Shown here: piece after piece, positions 9,344 through 18,291 of the stretch
How the letters are laid out: each line of letters starts with the position of its first letter
How positions within the stretch are numbered: position 1 is the first letter of the stretch
DNA from: Streptomyces sp. LX-29
GTDB taxonomy: Bacteria > Actinomycetota > Actinomycetes > Streptomycetales > Streptomycetaceae
Direction: 5' to 3'
DNA: 64,000 nt
Assembly (NCBI RefSeq): GCF_029541745.1
Contig: NZ_CP089746.1
Coordinates: 7,511,559 to 7,575,558 of the forward strand
The notes under the pieces: model-generated
The model's database searches: none
What the model saw: only the letters and a program-made list of their open reading frames with translations
Told to the model about the DNA's origin: nothing
Position numbers and translations under genes: made by a program

Positions 9344-10378
9344 TTGCGCGTGCTGCTGACCGGACACCAGGGCTACCTGGGCACGGTGATGGCCCCGGTC
9401 CTGAGCGCCGCCGGGCACGAGGTCGTCGGTCTCGACTCCGGCCTGTTCGCCGACTGCGTCCTCGGCCCGGCACCCGCCGACCCGCGGGGACACCGGGTCG
9501 ACCTGCGCGACGTCACGGCCGACCACGTGGCCGGGGTGGACGCCGTGATCCACCTGGCCGCGCTCTCCAACGACCCGCTGGGATCGCTGGCGCCCGACCT
9601 CACCTACGACATCAACCACCACGCCGCGGTACGCCTGGCCCGGCTGGCCCGCGACGCCGGAGTGCGGCGCTTCCTGTACGCGTCGACCTGCTCGGTCTAC
9701 GGCGCCGCCGGCGACCCCGACGTGTCGAACCTGGTGACCGAGGACGCCCCGCTGCGCCCGGTGACCCCGTACGCGGAGTCCAAGGTGCGGGTCGAGGACG
9801 ACCTGCACGCACTCGCCGACGACGACTTCACCCCGGTGTTCATGCGCAACGCCACCGCCTTCGGCTACTCGCCCCGGCTGCGCGCCGACATCGTGCTGAA
9901 CAACCTGGTGGGCCACGCGCTGCTGTCCGGCGAGGTCCTCGTGCTCTCCGACGGCACCCCCTGGCGCCCGCTGGTGCACGCCGCCGACATCGCACGGGCC
10001 TTCGCGGCCGCGCTGACCGCGCCGCGGGAGGCGGTGCACGGCCGGGCGTTCAACATCGGCAGCGAGACCAACAACGTCACGGTCGCCGAGATCGCCGAGC
10101 AGGTCGCCGAGGCGGTGTCCGGCGCGAAGGTGGTGATCACCGGGGAGACCGGTGCCGATCCGCGGTCGTACCGGGTGGACTTCTCCCGGTTCCGCGCCGC
10201 GGTGCCCGGCTTCGACTGCGAGTGGACGGTGAAGCGGGGCGCGCTCGAACTCGTCGACGCCTACCGGAAACACGGGCTGACCCGGGAGGACTTCGAGCGA
10301 CGCTTCACCCGCCTCGCCGTGCTGCGCGCGGCGTCCGACACCGGCGCCGTCGACGACACCCTGCGGTGGCGCCGATGA
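9344..10378 (+). CDS. NAD-dependent epimerase/dehydratase (extended SDR)
   Basis: 344 residues of extended SDR type. The dinucleotide-binding loop is TGHQGYLG, a variant of TGxxGxxG. An Asp (VVGLDSG) ends strand 2, which suggests NAD preference. The active site has the Ser-Thr-Cys run YASTCSVYG and the catalytic YAESK. Sugar binding is marked by RNATAFGYSPRLR and RPLVHAADIARA. It is probably an NDP-sugar epimerase, 4,6-dehydratase or 4-ketoreductase; the exact reaction cannot be read from sequence. The start is TTG three nt after the PIG-L stop. Confidence 0.82.
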   Translation: MRVLLTGHQGYLGTVMAPVLSAAGHEVVGLDSGLFADCVLGPAPADPRGHRVDLRDVTADHVAGVDAVIHLAALSNDPLGSLAPDLTYDINHHAAVRLARLARDAGVRRFLYASTCSVYGAAGDPDVSNLVTEDAPLRPVTPYAESKVRVEDDLHALADDDFTPVFMRNATAFGYSPRLRADIVLNNLVGHALLSGEVLVLSDGTPWRPLVHAADIARAFAAALTAPREAVHGRAFNIGSETNNVTVAEIAEQVAEAVSGAKVVITGETGADPRSYRVDFSRFRAAVPGFDCEWTVKRGALELVDAYRKHGLTREDFERRFTRLAVLRAASDTGAVDDTLRWRR

Positions 10379-11649
10379 CCGCGGCCGGAGAGCGGATGCA
10401 CCAGCTGGTGAAGCGGCTGTACCCGCTGTGCCGGAGCATCACCGGCGACGGTGTGCGCGCCACCCTGGAGATCGTCGGCGAGTACGTTCCGCTCCAGGTG
10501 CACGAGGTGCCGACCGGGACGCAGGTGCTCGACTGGACGGTGCCGCAGGAGTGGAACATCCGGGACGCGTACATCGCCGACACCGCCGGCAACCGGGTCG
10601 TCGACTTCGCCGCGTCCAACCTGCACGTGCTCGGCTACAGCGTGCCGGTGGCGCGGACCATGCCGCTGGCCGAGCTGCGCGCACACCTGTACACCCTGCC
10701 CGACCATCCGACCTGGGTGCCCTACCGCACCAGCTACTACCAGCCGCAATGGGGGTTCTGCCTGGCCCAGGAGACCTTGGACGCGCTGCCGGACGGCGAG
10801 TACGAGGTGCGCATCGACTCCACCCTCGCCGACGGCCACCTCACCTATGCCGAGCACGTGATCCCCGGGCGGATCCCCGACGAGGTGATCGTCTCCTGCC
10901 ACGTCTGCCACCCGTCGCTGGCCAACGACAACCTGGCCGGCATCGCGGTGGCGACGTTCCTGGCCCGGGCGCTGGCACAGGAGACGCCCTACTACACCTA
11001 CCGGTTCATCTACGCGCCCGGCACCATCGGGGCGATCACCTGGCTGGCCCGCAACGCGGAACGGATCGAGCGGGTCAAGCACGGCCTCGTGCTGGCCTGC
11101 GCCGGAGACTCGGGCCGGCTGACGTACAAGCAGAGCAGGCGCGGCGACGCGGAGATCGACCGGGTGCTGCGGCACGTCCTCGCCGCCTCCGAACGCCCAC
11201 ACCACATCACCGAGTTCACTCCGTACGGCTATGACGAGCGGCAGTACTGCTCGCCCGGGTTCGATCTCGGAGTGGGCTCGCTCAGCCGCACCCCGTACGC
11301 CGGCTACCCCGCGTACCACACCTCGGCGGACAACCCGGACTTCGTCTCCCCGGAGGCGATGGCGGACACGCTCGCCGTCTGCCGCGAGGCGTTCGCCGTC
11401 CTGGACCGCAACCGGCGGTACCTCAACCTCAGCCCCTACGGCGAGCCGCAGTTGGGCCGGCGCGGGCTGTACGGCTCGCTCGGCGGCCGCAGCGACGCGA
11501 AGCAGGCCCAGATGGCCATGCTCTGGGTGCTCAGCCTCTCCGACGGCGAGCACAGTCTGCTGGACGTCGCCGAGCGGTCCGGGCTGCCGTTCGACACCGT
11601 CGCCGCCGCGGCCGACGCCCTGCACGACGCCGGGCTGCTCAAGGCGTGA
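10375..11649 (+). CDS. DUF4910/DUF2172 family M28-like zinc aminopeptidase-type protein with C-terminal winged helix
   Basis: 424 residues. An N-terminal DUF2172-like domain (VPTGTQVLDWTVPQEWNI, ASNLHVLGYSVP) is inserted into an M28-like hydrolase. Visible metal-ligand motifs are SCHVCHPSLANDNLAG (His and Asp), YDERQYCSPG (acidic residue) and YPAYHTSADN (distal His), matching the two-zinc arrangement. The last ~75 residues (LSDGEHSLLDVAERSGL) look like the winged-helix tail of this family. These proteins recur in polysaccharide and sugar-nucleotide loci rather than with peptidases, so the natural substrate may be an N-acylated sugar or an amino-acid-decorated sugar. It overlaps the SDR gene by ATGA. 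Confidence 0.8.
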   Translation: MTAAGERMHQLVKRLYPLCRSITGDGVRATLEIVGEYVPLQVHEVPTGTQVLDWTVPQEWNIRDAYIADTAGNRVVDFAASNLHVLGYSVPVARTMPLAELRAHLYTLPDHPTWVPYRTSYYQPQWGFCLAQETLDALPDGEYEVRIDSTLADGHLTYAEHVIPGRIPDEVIVSCHVCHPSLANDNLAGIAVATFLARALAQETPYYTYRFIYAPGTIGAITWLARNAERIERVKHGLVLACAGDSGRLTYKQSRRGDAEIDRVLRHVLAASERPHHITEFTPYGYDERQYCSPGFDLGVGSLSRTPYAGYPAYHTSADNPDFVSPEAMADTLAVCREAFAVLDRNRRYLNLSPYGEPQLGRRGLYGSLGGRSDAKQAQMAMLWVLSLSDGEHSLLDVAERSGLPFDTVAAAADALHDAGLLKA

Positions 11650-12962
11650 GACCCATGACCACCGGGAGGGAGAAGACGACGACACCGGCGGGCCCGGCCG
11701 GACCCACCCGGCGCACCGCCAGGCGCGCCATGGCCGGAAGGCTGTCCTGGGGACTGGCCGACCAGGCGGTCTGCAGCATGACCAACTTCGCGGTGGGGAT
11801 CTACGTGGCCCGCTCGCTGGGCCTTGCCGCGTTCGGCGTGTTCAGCCTGGCCTGGGTGACCTACGGCGTGGTGCTCAGCGTCTCCCGCGGCCTGGCCACC
11901 GACCCGCTCGTGGTGCGCTTCAGCGGCGTGTCGGCGGCGTCCTGGCGCGCGGCGGCGGCCCGTTCGACGGGTACCGCGCTCGGCGTCGGCGCCGCCGTCG
12001 GCGCGGTGTGTCTGGTGGTCGGCCTCGCCCTCGGCGGCCGCGTGGGGCCCGCTTTCGCCTGCCTCGGCGTCGTGCTGCCGGGGCTGCTGCTGCAGGACGC
12101 CTGGCGGTTCTCGTTCTTCGCCGCGGGCACCGGGCGAAAGGCGTTCGCCAACGACCTCCTGGGAGGCGTCGCGCTCGTCCCGGCCATGGTCCTCGCGGCC
12201 CGCGCGGGCAGCGTGCCCGCCTTCGTGCTCGCCTGGGGTGCGGCCGCCGCGGTGGCCGCGGTGTACGGCTGCCTCCAGTCCGGCATCCGGCCCCAGCTGA
12301 CCGGAGCCCGCGAGTGGCTGAGCGAGCAGCGCGACCTCGGCTACCGGTACCTGGTCGAGAACGTCGGCGTCAGCGGCGCGGCCCAGCTGCGGGCGTACGG
12401 CCTCGGCCTGATCGTCGGGGTCAGCGCGGTGGGCGTGGTCCGGGGCGCCGAGCTCCTGCTCGGCCCCTTCCTCGCCGTGCTGATGGGACTTTCGCTGGTC
12501 ACCGTCGCGGAGGCGGCGCGGGTGCTGCGCCGGGCTCCGCACCGGCTGCGCCCGTTCTGCCTCCTGCTCGGCGGCGGGCAGGCCGCCGCCGCGCTGCTCT
12601 GGGGCGCGGCGCTGCTCCTGGTGCCGGACCGGATCGGCGAGCTGGCGCTCGGCGACGTCTGGCGCTCCGCCTCGGAGCTCATCGTGCCGGCCACGCTCGG
12701 CGTCGCGGGCGCGAGCCTGGGCGTCGGCGCGGCGGTCGGGCTGCGCGCGCTCGCCGCGGCCCGGCGCAGCCTGCGCTGTCAGTTGTTCGCCTCCACCTGC
12801 TATGTCGGCGGCGGGCTCGGCGGGGCGGCCGTGGGCGGCACGGTCGGCTCGGCCTGGGGCGTCGCCGCCGCGACGTTGTGCGGCTCGGCCGTGTGGTGGC
12901 TGCACCTGCGGTCCGCCCTGCGCGAGCGCCACCACACCATCCCCGAAGCGAGGACGTCATGA
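11646..12962 (+). CDS. Polysaccharide flippase-like protein (Wzx/MATE-like)
   Basis: 438 residues with about twelve hydrophobic segments. The first, SWGLADQAVCSMTNFAVG, is the usual start of Wzx/MATE-fold exporters and contains a charged residue within the helix. Later segments include VGVVRGAELLLGPFLAVLMG and VGGGLGGAAVGGTVGSAWG. It likely moves the lipid-linked repeat unit across the membrane for the Wzy-like protein encoded upstream. A GTG overlapping the upstream stop is used; an ATG three codons later is equally possible. Homology at this level is fold-like rather than strong, so substrate is inferred from context only. Confidence 0.77.
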   Translation: MRPMTTGREKTTTPAGPAGPTRRTARRAMAGRLSWGLADQAVCSMTNFAVGIYVARSLGLAAFGVFSLAWVTYGVVLSVSRGLATDPLVVRFSGVSAASWRAAAARSTGTALGVGAAVGAVCLVVGLALGGRVGPAFACLGVVLPGLLLQDAWRFSFFAAGTGRKAFANDLLGGVALVPAMVLAARAGSVPAFVLAWGAAAAVAAVYGCLQSGIRPQLTGAREWLSEQRDLGYRYLVENVGVSGAAQLRAYGLGLIVGVSAVGVVRGAELLLGPFLAVLMGLSLVTVAEAARVLRRAPHRLRPFCLLLGGGQAAAALLWGAALLLVPDRIGELALGDVWRSASELIVPATLGVAGASLGVGAAVGLRALAAARRSLRCQLFASTCYVGGGLGGAAVGGTVGSAWGVAAATLCGSAVWWLHLRSALRERHHTIPEARTS

Positions 12963-13915
12963 CTGCCTTTCGGCGCATTCCCCGGTTGAGCGTCGGCCTG
13001 CCCGTGTACAACGGCGAGGAGTACCTCGCCGAGGCCCTCGACGCCCTGCTCGGCCAGACCTACGAGGACTTCGAGCTGGTCATCTCCGACAACGCCTCGA
13101 CCGACGGGACACGGGACATCTGCCGCACGTACGCCGCGCAGGACTCGCGTATCCGGTACATCCGGCTGCCCCGGAACATCGGCGCCGCGCCGAACCACAA
13201 TTACGTGTTCACCGAGTGCCGCGGCGAACTGTTCAAGTGGGCCTCGCACGACGACCTGTACGCCCGGGACCTGCTGCGGGCTTGCGTGGAGGCGCTGGAC
13301 GAGCGGCCGGACGTCATCCTCGCGCACGCCGACCAGGCGGTCATCGACGGCGACGGCAAGGTGAAGGTCCCGTACGAGTACACGCTCGCCACCGACTCGC
13401 CGCGCGCGCCGGAGCGCTTCCGCAGCATGCTGTTCGAGCCCGGCGGCGACGACTTCTACGGCGTGATACGGGCCGACGTGCTGCGCCGGGTGAAGCCGCA
13501 CGACAGCTACCACCACGCGGACCGCACGTTCGTCGCCGAAATCGGCCTGCACGGACCCTTCCACCAGGTGCCGGAGCTGCTGTACTTCCGCCGCGACCAC
13601 CCCACCCGCGCCGAACGGGCCAACCCCTCCAAGCGCGCGAGGTGCGTCAACCTGGACCCGCGCCGGGCAGGCCCGCTGCACCCCACGCCCCGGCTGCTCG
13701 CCGAGTACGTCGGGGGCTTCCTCTCGGCGATCCGGCGGGCGCCGCTGTCCTCGGTCGAGCGGCGCGCGTGCTACCGCCACCTGGCCGCGTGGATGGCCAG
13801 CCGGGCCCGGCCGGGCGCCGGCGAGCGGGTCGAGGACCGCGCCCCGGTCGACCCGACCCGGCTCACCGTCTCCGTCGACGCCCTCGTCGCGGGCCGTGAA
13901 GGCAGGCAGACATGA
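12959..13915 (+). CDS. GT2-family glycosyltransferase
   Basis: 318 residues of GT-A fold. The start LSVGLPVYNGEEYLAEALDA, the nucleotide-binding SDNASTDGT, and WASHDDLYARD (the DxD-equivalent metal site) are classical GT2 motifs. HADRTFVAEIGLHG lies in the acceptor half. No membrane helices are seen. It adds a sugar to the lipid-linked precursor. It overlaps the flippase gene (ATGA) and the pyruvyltransferase gene downstream. Confidence 0.9.
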   Translation: MTAFRRIPRLSVGLPVYNGEEYLAEALDALLGQTYEDFELVISDNASTDGTRDICRTYAAQDSRIRYIRLPRNIGAAPNHNYVFTECRGELFKWASHDDLYARDLLRACVEALDERPDVILAHADQAVIDGDGKVKVPYEYTLATDSPRAPERFRSMLFEPGGDDFYGVIRADVLRRVKPHDSYHHADRTFVAEIGLHGPFHQVPELLYFRRDHPTRAERANPSKRARCVNLDPRRAGPLHPTPRLLAEYVGGFLSAIRRAPLSSVERRACYRHLAAWMASRARPGAGERVEDRAPVDPTRLTVSVDALVAGREGRQT

Positions 13916-15120
13916 AGTCGGCGAACGGGACGCCGGTGCGCGTCGGGGTCTTCGGCCTGCTCGGCTCCGGCAACCTCGGCAACGACGGGTCGCTCGAAGC
14001 CGTGCTCGGGTACCTCCGCGCCGAGCACCCGGAGGCGGTCGTGGACGCGCTGTGCGGCGGACCCGAGGTCGTCGCGACCCGGTACCGGATCCCCGCGACG
14101 CGGCTGCACTGGTACCGCGGGGAGTACCGGACCGCGTCGCGGGCGGGCGCGATCGCCGGGAAGGGCCTGGGCAAACTCGTCGACGCCGTCCGCACCGCCG
14201 CCTGGGTGCGCCGACACGACGTGGTGATCGTGCCGGGCATGGGCGTCCTGGAGGCCACACTGCCGCTGCGGCCCTGGGGCTTCCCGTACTCGCTGTTCCT
14301 GCTCTGCGCGAGCGGCAGGCTGCTGCGCACCCCGGTCGCGCTGGTCAGCGTCGGCGCGGACGCGATCAGCGTCCGGCCGACCCGGGCCCTGGTGCGCTGG
14401 GCGGCGCGGCTGGCCGCGTACCGGTCGTACCGGGACGCGCTGTCCCGCGACGCGATGCGGGAGATGGGCGTGGACACCGCGCGCGACGCGGTCTACCCGG
14501 ACCTCGCGTTCGCCCTGCCGACGCCGCCGCCCGGCCCGACGGGCCAGGTCTGCGTGGGTGTCATGGACTTCCATGGCGGCAACGACGACCGGGCCCGTGC
14601 CGACGAGATCCACCGCCGCTACCTCGAAGGAACGACCCGTTTCGTACGTGCGCTGGTCGAGGAGGGCCGACGGGTCCGGCTGCTCACCGGCGACGAGTGC
14701 GACGCGCCGGTGGTCGCCGCGATCCTCGAGGCGGTGGACTCGCCCCTGGTCACGGCTGCCGAAGTGTCCTCCCTCGCCGATCTGATGAAGGAGACCGCGG
14801 CCGCCGACGCCGTGGTGGCCACCCGCTACCACAACCTGATCGGCGCACTGAAGGCCGGCACCCCGACACTCGCACTCAGCTACGCGGCGAAGAGCGACGC
14901 GCTCATGGCGAGGATGGGCCTCGGCGCGTACCGCCATCCGGCCCGAGAGATCGAAGCCGACCGGCTGCTGGAGCAGTTCCGGGAGCTGGAGAAGAGATCG
15001 GCGGAGCTACGCCGGACCCTCACCGAGCGCAACGAGGACGTCGCGCAGCAACTATCGCACCAGTTCGCCGCCTTGAGCAGGACCCTGTTCAAGGAGACCG
15101 CCCGGCAGGAGACCCCGTGA
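13912..15120 (+). CDS. Polysaccharide pyruvyl transferase family protein
   Basis: 402 residues. The N-terminal RVGVFGLLGSGNLGNDGSLEAV, central VVIVPGMGVLE and late VVATRYHNLIGALKAGTPTLAL are the signature blocks of the pyruvyl transferase family (CsaB/GumL/WcaK-like). Enzymes of this family move pyruvate from PEP onto a sugar as a ketal, giving the polymer a negative charge and a ligand for SLH-type proteins. The C-terminal ~45 residues (charged, LEQFRELEKRSAELRRTL) look like a short coiled coil. The start overlaps the GT2 stop and the end overlaps the next gene. This is a strong indicator that the polymer is acidic. Confidence 0.85.
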   Translation: MKSANGTPVRVGVFGLLGSGNLGNDGSLEAVLGYLRAEHPEAVVDALCGGPEVVATRYRIPATRLHWYRGEYRTASRAGAIAGKGLGKLVDAVRTAAWVRRHDVVIVPGMGVLEATLPLRPWGFPYSLFLLCASGRLLRTPVALVSVGADAISVRPTRALVRWAARLAAYRSYRDALSRDAMREMGVDTARDAVYPDLAFALPTPPPGPTGQVCVGVMDFHGGNDDRARADEIHRRYLEGTTRFVRALVEEGRRVRLLTGDECDAPVVAAILEAVDSPLVTAAEVSSLADLMKETAAADAVVATRYHNLIGALKAGTPTLALSYAAKSDALMARMGLGAYRHPAREIEADRLLEQFRELEKRSAELRRTLTERNEDVAQQLSHQFAALSRTLFKETARQETP

Positions 15121-15668
15121 AAGCGACCGAAGTCCCGGCGATCCAGGGCGCGTACCTCTTCGAGCCGACGCCGTACGCCGACGAGCGCGGCTTCTTCTGC
15201 CGCACCTTCGACGCCGACGTGGTCCGCTCGGTGGGCCTCGACCCCGACGCCTTCATCCAGGACAGCGTGTCCCGCTCGGCCAAGGGAGTGCTGCGCGGTC
15301 TGCACCTGCGCTCCGGCGCTGGCGAGGCCAAGCTGGTGCGGTGCTCGTACGGGAGGATCTTCGACGTCGTCGTGGACCTGCGGCCCGACTCGCCGACCTA
15401 CCGCAACGTGGCCTCCTTCGAGCTGTCCGGCGAGACGCAGGCGACCCTCTACATCCCGGCGGGGTGCGCGCACGGCTTCCAGGCGCTGACCGAAACCGCC
15501 GACACCTCGTACCGGATCGACCGCCCGCACGATCCGGCCGAGGACGTGACGATCGCCTTCGACGACCCGGAGCTCGCCATCCCCTGGCCGCTGCCGGTCA
15601 CATCGATGTCCCAGCGGGACCGGGAGGCGTCCGGCCTCGCGGAGGTCCTGAAGCAGAGGGAAAGGTGA
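15117..15668 (+). CDS. RmlC-like dTDP-4-dehydrorhamnose 3,5-epimerase family protein
   Basis: 183 residues, normal family length. The cupin core shows DERGFFCRTFD, QDSVSRSAKGVLRGLHLR with the catalytic His, and YIPAGCAHGFQALT. Substrate may be a dTDP-4-keto-6-deoxyhexose, but the enzymes for dTDP-glucose and its dehydration are not in the window, and the RGLHLR variant differs from the usual RGLHYQ. It could therefore be a 3- or 5-monoepimerase on another NDP-keto-sugar. The GTG start overlaps the pyruvyltransferase stop (GTGA). Confidence 0.88.
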   Translation: MKATEVPAIQGAYLFEPTPYADERGFFCRTFDADVVRSVGLDPDAFIQDSVSRSAKGVLRGLHLRSGAGEAKLVRCSYGRIFDVVVDLRPDSPTYRNVASFELSGETQATLYIPAGCAHGFQALTETADTSYRIDRPHDPAEDVTIAFDDPELAIPWPLPVTSMSQRDREASGLAEVLKQRER

Positions 15669-15675
15669 CGTTCGC

Positions 15676-17040
15676 GTGGACACCGAAGAGTTCCTGCTGC
15701 CCCGGTCGCGGCTGGCCAACGAGCGGCTGCACGCCCTGATTCCCGGGGGCGCGCACACCTACGCCAAGGGCGACGACCAGTACCCCGAGAACCTGGCCCC
15801 GGTCATCAGCCACGGCCGCGGTGCCCACGTCTGGGACGTCGACGGCAACCGCTACATCGAGTACGGGTCCGGCCTGCGGTCGGTCAGCCTCGGCCACGCC
15901 CACCCCCGTGTGATCGAGGCGGTGCGGCGGGAACTCGACCGCGGCAGCAACTTCGTCCGGCCGTCGATCGTGGAGGTCGAGGCCGCGGAACGTTTCCTGG
16001 CCACGGTACCGACGGCCGAGATGGTGAAGTTCGCGAAGAACGGCTCCGACGCCACCACCGCAGCGGTGCGCCTCGCCCGCGCCGTCACCGGGCGCCCGCG
16101 GGTGGCCCTCTGCGGCGACCATCCGTTCTTCTCCGTCGACGACTGGTTCATCGGCACCACGCCGATGTCCGCCGGTGTTCCGGCGGCGACCACCGAGCTC
16201 ACCGTGGCGTTCCCCTACGGGGACCTGGCCGCCACGGAGGAGCTGCTCAGCCGGTACCGGGACGAGGTCGCCTGCCTGATCCTCGAACCCGCCACCCACA
16301 CCGAGCCTTCCCCCAGCTCTCATCCTGGTTCGAGTAGCGGAGACCCCACTCCCGGCTACCTCGCCGGCCTGCGCGAGCTGGCCGACCGGCACGGCTGCGT
16401 ACTGATCTTCGATGAGATGATCACCGGCTTCCGCTGGTCCGAAGCGGGCGCCCAGGGCCTCTACGGCGTCACCCCCGACCTTTCCACGTTCGGCAAGGCG
16501 CTGGGCAACGGGTTCGCCGTCTCCGCGCTGGCCGGTCGCCGCGATCTGATGGAGCGGGGCGGGCTGCGTCACTCCCGTGACCGGGTGTTCCTGCTGTCCA
16601 CCACGCACGGCGCGGAAACGCACTCCCTGGCAGCCGCGATGGCCGTGCTCACCACCTACGTCGAGGAGGGCGTCACCGCGCGGCTGCACGCCCTCGGCGA
16701 GCGGTTGGCCGCCGGTGTCCGCGACGCCGCGGCCACCATGGGCGTCGGCGACCACATCCTCGTCCGCGGCCGGGCCAGCAACCTGGTCTTCGCCACCCTC
16801 GACGAGAACCGGCAGCCGTCGCAGCAGTACCGCACCCTGTTCCTGCGCCAACTCCTCGCGGGCGGGGTGCTGGCCCCGTCGTTCGTGGTGAGCAGCGCGC
16901 TCGACGACGTCGACATCGATCGCACCGTCGACGTGGTGGCCCAGGCATGTGCGGTGTACCGCAAGGCGCTGGACGCCGCCGACCCCACCCCCTGGCTGGC
17001 CGGGCGGCCGGTGAAGCCCGTGTTCCGCCGCTTGGCATGA
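15676..17040 (+). CDS. Class III aminotransferase (glutamate-1-semialdehyde aminomutase-like)
   Basis: 454 residues. The PLP fold-type I features are clear: FAKNGSDATTAAVRLAR (phosphate-binding), FDEMITGFRW (Asp to the pyridine N) and STFGKALGNGF with the Schiff-base Lys. It resembles GSA aminomutase, but its place at the end of a polysaccharide operon argues for a sugar or small-molecule aminotransferase, not tetrapyrrole synthesis. A Ser/Pro-rich insert of about 16 residues sits between ILEPATHTEP and GYLAGLRELA, where relatives are continuous; see the repeat entry. This is the last gene of the operon, converging on the PAP2 gene 13 nt away. Confidence 0.82.
   Translation: MDTEEFLLPRSRLANERLHALIPGGAHTYAKGDDQYPENLAPVISHGRGAHVWDVDGNRYIEYGSGLRSVSLGHAHPRVIEAVRRELDRGSNFVRPSIVEVEAAERFLATVPTAEMVKFAKNGSDATTAAVRLARAVTGRPRVALCGDHPFFSVDDWFIGTTPMSAGVPAATTELTVAFPYGDLAATEELLSRYRDEVACLILEPATHTEPSPSSHPGSSSGDPTPGYLAGLRELADRHGCVLIFDEMITGFRWSEAGAQGLYGVTPDLSTFGKALGNGFAVSALAGRRDLMERGGLRHSRDRVFLLSTTHGAETHSLAAAMAVLTTYVEEGVTARLHALGERLAAGVRDAAATMGVGDHILVRGRASNLVFATLDENRQPSQQYRTLFLRQLLAGGVLAPSFVVSSALDDVDIDRTVDVVAQACAVYRKALDAADPTPWLAGRPVKPVFRRLA
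16307..16350 (+). repeat. Short imperfect-palindrome insert inside the aminotransferase gene
   Basis: The stretch starts CTTCCCCCAGCTCTC, passes through TTCGAGTAG and ends GGAGACCCCACTCCC. From memory it resembles a short dispersed GC-rich palindromic element of Streptomyces (CTTCCCCCA...TCGAGCAGGGGGGACCCC). Here it is in frame and encodes the extra PSPSSHPGSSSGDPTP-like segment. The palindrome arms are degraded. Calling it a dispersed repeat is an inference from one copy plus recall. Confidence 0.4.
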
Positions 17041-17053
17041 CATGACGGGGCGG

Positions 17054-17770
17054 TCAGCGGCGCTCCCGCCGACCGACATCGGCCATCCGGTCGGTCGACC
17101 AGTCGGCCGTCAGGTCGACCAGCCACGCGGTCGCCGGCACGACCGCCAGCGCGGTGCACCAGCCGCCGAGGACGTCGGTCGGATAGTGCGCGCCCAGGGC
17201 GACCTGTGCCCAGCCCATGGCGCCGCCGGCGACCAGCGCCGCGGCGAGTACGAGGAGCGTGCCGGCCGTCCTGCCGAGGCCGAGCCGGCCGGTCGCGATC
17301 AGCGCCACCGCGAGGGCGAGCGCGGTGACGAAGGCGGTGTGCCCGCTCGGGTAGGACAGGTTGTCGTCGCCGTGGATGGTGCGTCCCACCAGGGGCTTGA
17401 GCAGCGTCGTCGTCCCGACGGCCAGGGCGGCACCGGCGACGACGAGCACCGCCGCGCGAGGTCGCCGAAGCAGCAGGCAGCCCATCACGGCGGCCACGAC
17501 CAGCGCCGCCGCTCCGGCGGGCTCCCCCAAGAAGTCCGTGGCCAGAGCGACACGCCGCCACGGCGGCCGCACACTGTCCGCCGTCGGCTGGATGATCCAC
17601 CTGTCCACCCTGCCGGGCTGGCTGTGTCCGGCGTACAGGACCCCGAGCGCGACGACCACCAGCGTGGCGAGGGCCGCGGTCAGCCCGAGCCACGCGCGCA
17701 ACGCCGGGGGCAGCACGGCGGGCGCCGGTCGGCCGGTCACCCGCGGCTTCCGCCGGGACTGATTCCCCAC
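17054..17770 (-). CDS. PAP2-family membrane phosphatase
   Basis: 238 residues with about five to six membrane segments. The three phosphatase motifs are present but not all canonical: KPLVGRTIHGDDN (first), YPSGHTAFV (second, catalytic His) and VALGAHYPTDVLGG (third, with the second His and Asp). The arginine normally before the third His is not obvious: Gln precedes VALGAH. Likely an undecaprenyl-diphosphate or phosphatidate-type phosphatase at the outer membrane face. It faces the polysaccharide operon tail-to-tail, so a role in lipid-carrier recycling is possible but not shown. Confidence 0.85.
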   Translation of the reverse strand: MGNQSRRKPRVTGRPAPAVLPPALRAWLGLTAALATLVVVALGVLYAGHSQPGRVDRWIIQPTADSVRPPWRRVALATDFLGEPAGAAALVVAAVMGCLLLRRPRAAVLVVAGAALAVGTTTLLKPLVGRTIHGDDNLSYPSGHTAFVTALALAVALIATGRLGLGRTAGTLLVLAAALVAGGAMGWAQVALGAHYPTDVLGGWCTALAVVPATAWLVDLTADWSTDRMADVGRRERR

Positions 17771-17864
17771 CGACGAGCCCCCCTGTGTCGGACGTGGACC
17801 GCGCGGGAACCGTCAGGTCGCTTCCGGCGGCCCCGCAAACTGAGGATCGGTCACGCCAGAACGG

Positions 17865-18221
17865 TCAGCTCTTGCGGACCACGCTGGACTTCAGCTGCAT
17901 GTGGCCGAAGCCCTCGATCTTGCAGTCGATGTCATGGCCGTCGACTCCGTCGACGAGGCGGATGTTGCGTACCTTCGTGCCCGCCTTGATTCCGGTCGGG
18001 TGGCCCTTGACCTTCAGACCCTTGACGACCGTCACGGTGTCGCCGTCGGCGAGTGCGTTCCCGACCGAGTCCTTGATCACCCGCTCCTCGGACGAGGTCT
18101 CCGCCTCAGCGGAGGCAGGCGTCCATTCGTGTCCGCACTCGGGGCAGACCAGGAGCGCGCCCATCTCGTACGTGTACGCGCCGGCGCACTCGGGGCAGGA
18201 AGGCAAAGGGGTCTCACTCAC
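17865..18221 (-). CDS. yjdM: YjdM/PhnA-family zinc-ribbon protein
   Basis: 118 residues. The N-terminal zinc ribbon is CPECAGAYTYEMGALLVCPECGHEW (two Cys-x2-Cys pairs, shown here only as landmarks), followed by a ~70-residue KOW-like domain with VKDSVGNALADGDTVTV-type sequence and KGLKVKG. The family, once called PhnA, has no settled biochemical role, and no phosphonate genes are nearby. The spacing to neighbours (94 and 70 nt) suggests its own promoter, although none is obvious. Confidence 0.9.
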   Translation of the reverse strand: MSETPLPSCPECAGAYTYEMGALLVCPECGHEWTPASAEAETSSEERVIKDSVGNALADGDTVTVVKGLKVKGHPTGIKAGTKVRNIRLVDGVDGHDIDCKIEGFGHMQLKSSVVRKS

Positions 18222-18291
18222 CTCAACAGTGTATTTCAGGCCCCGGCGGCATCCGGCGCCGCCGCATCGCGGCCGGCGGCCCGCTCCGGGT

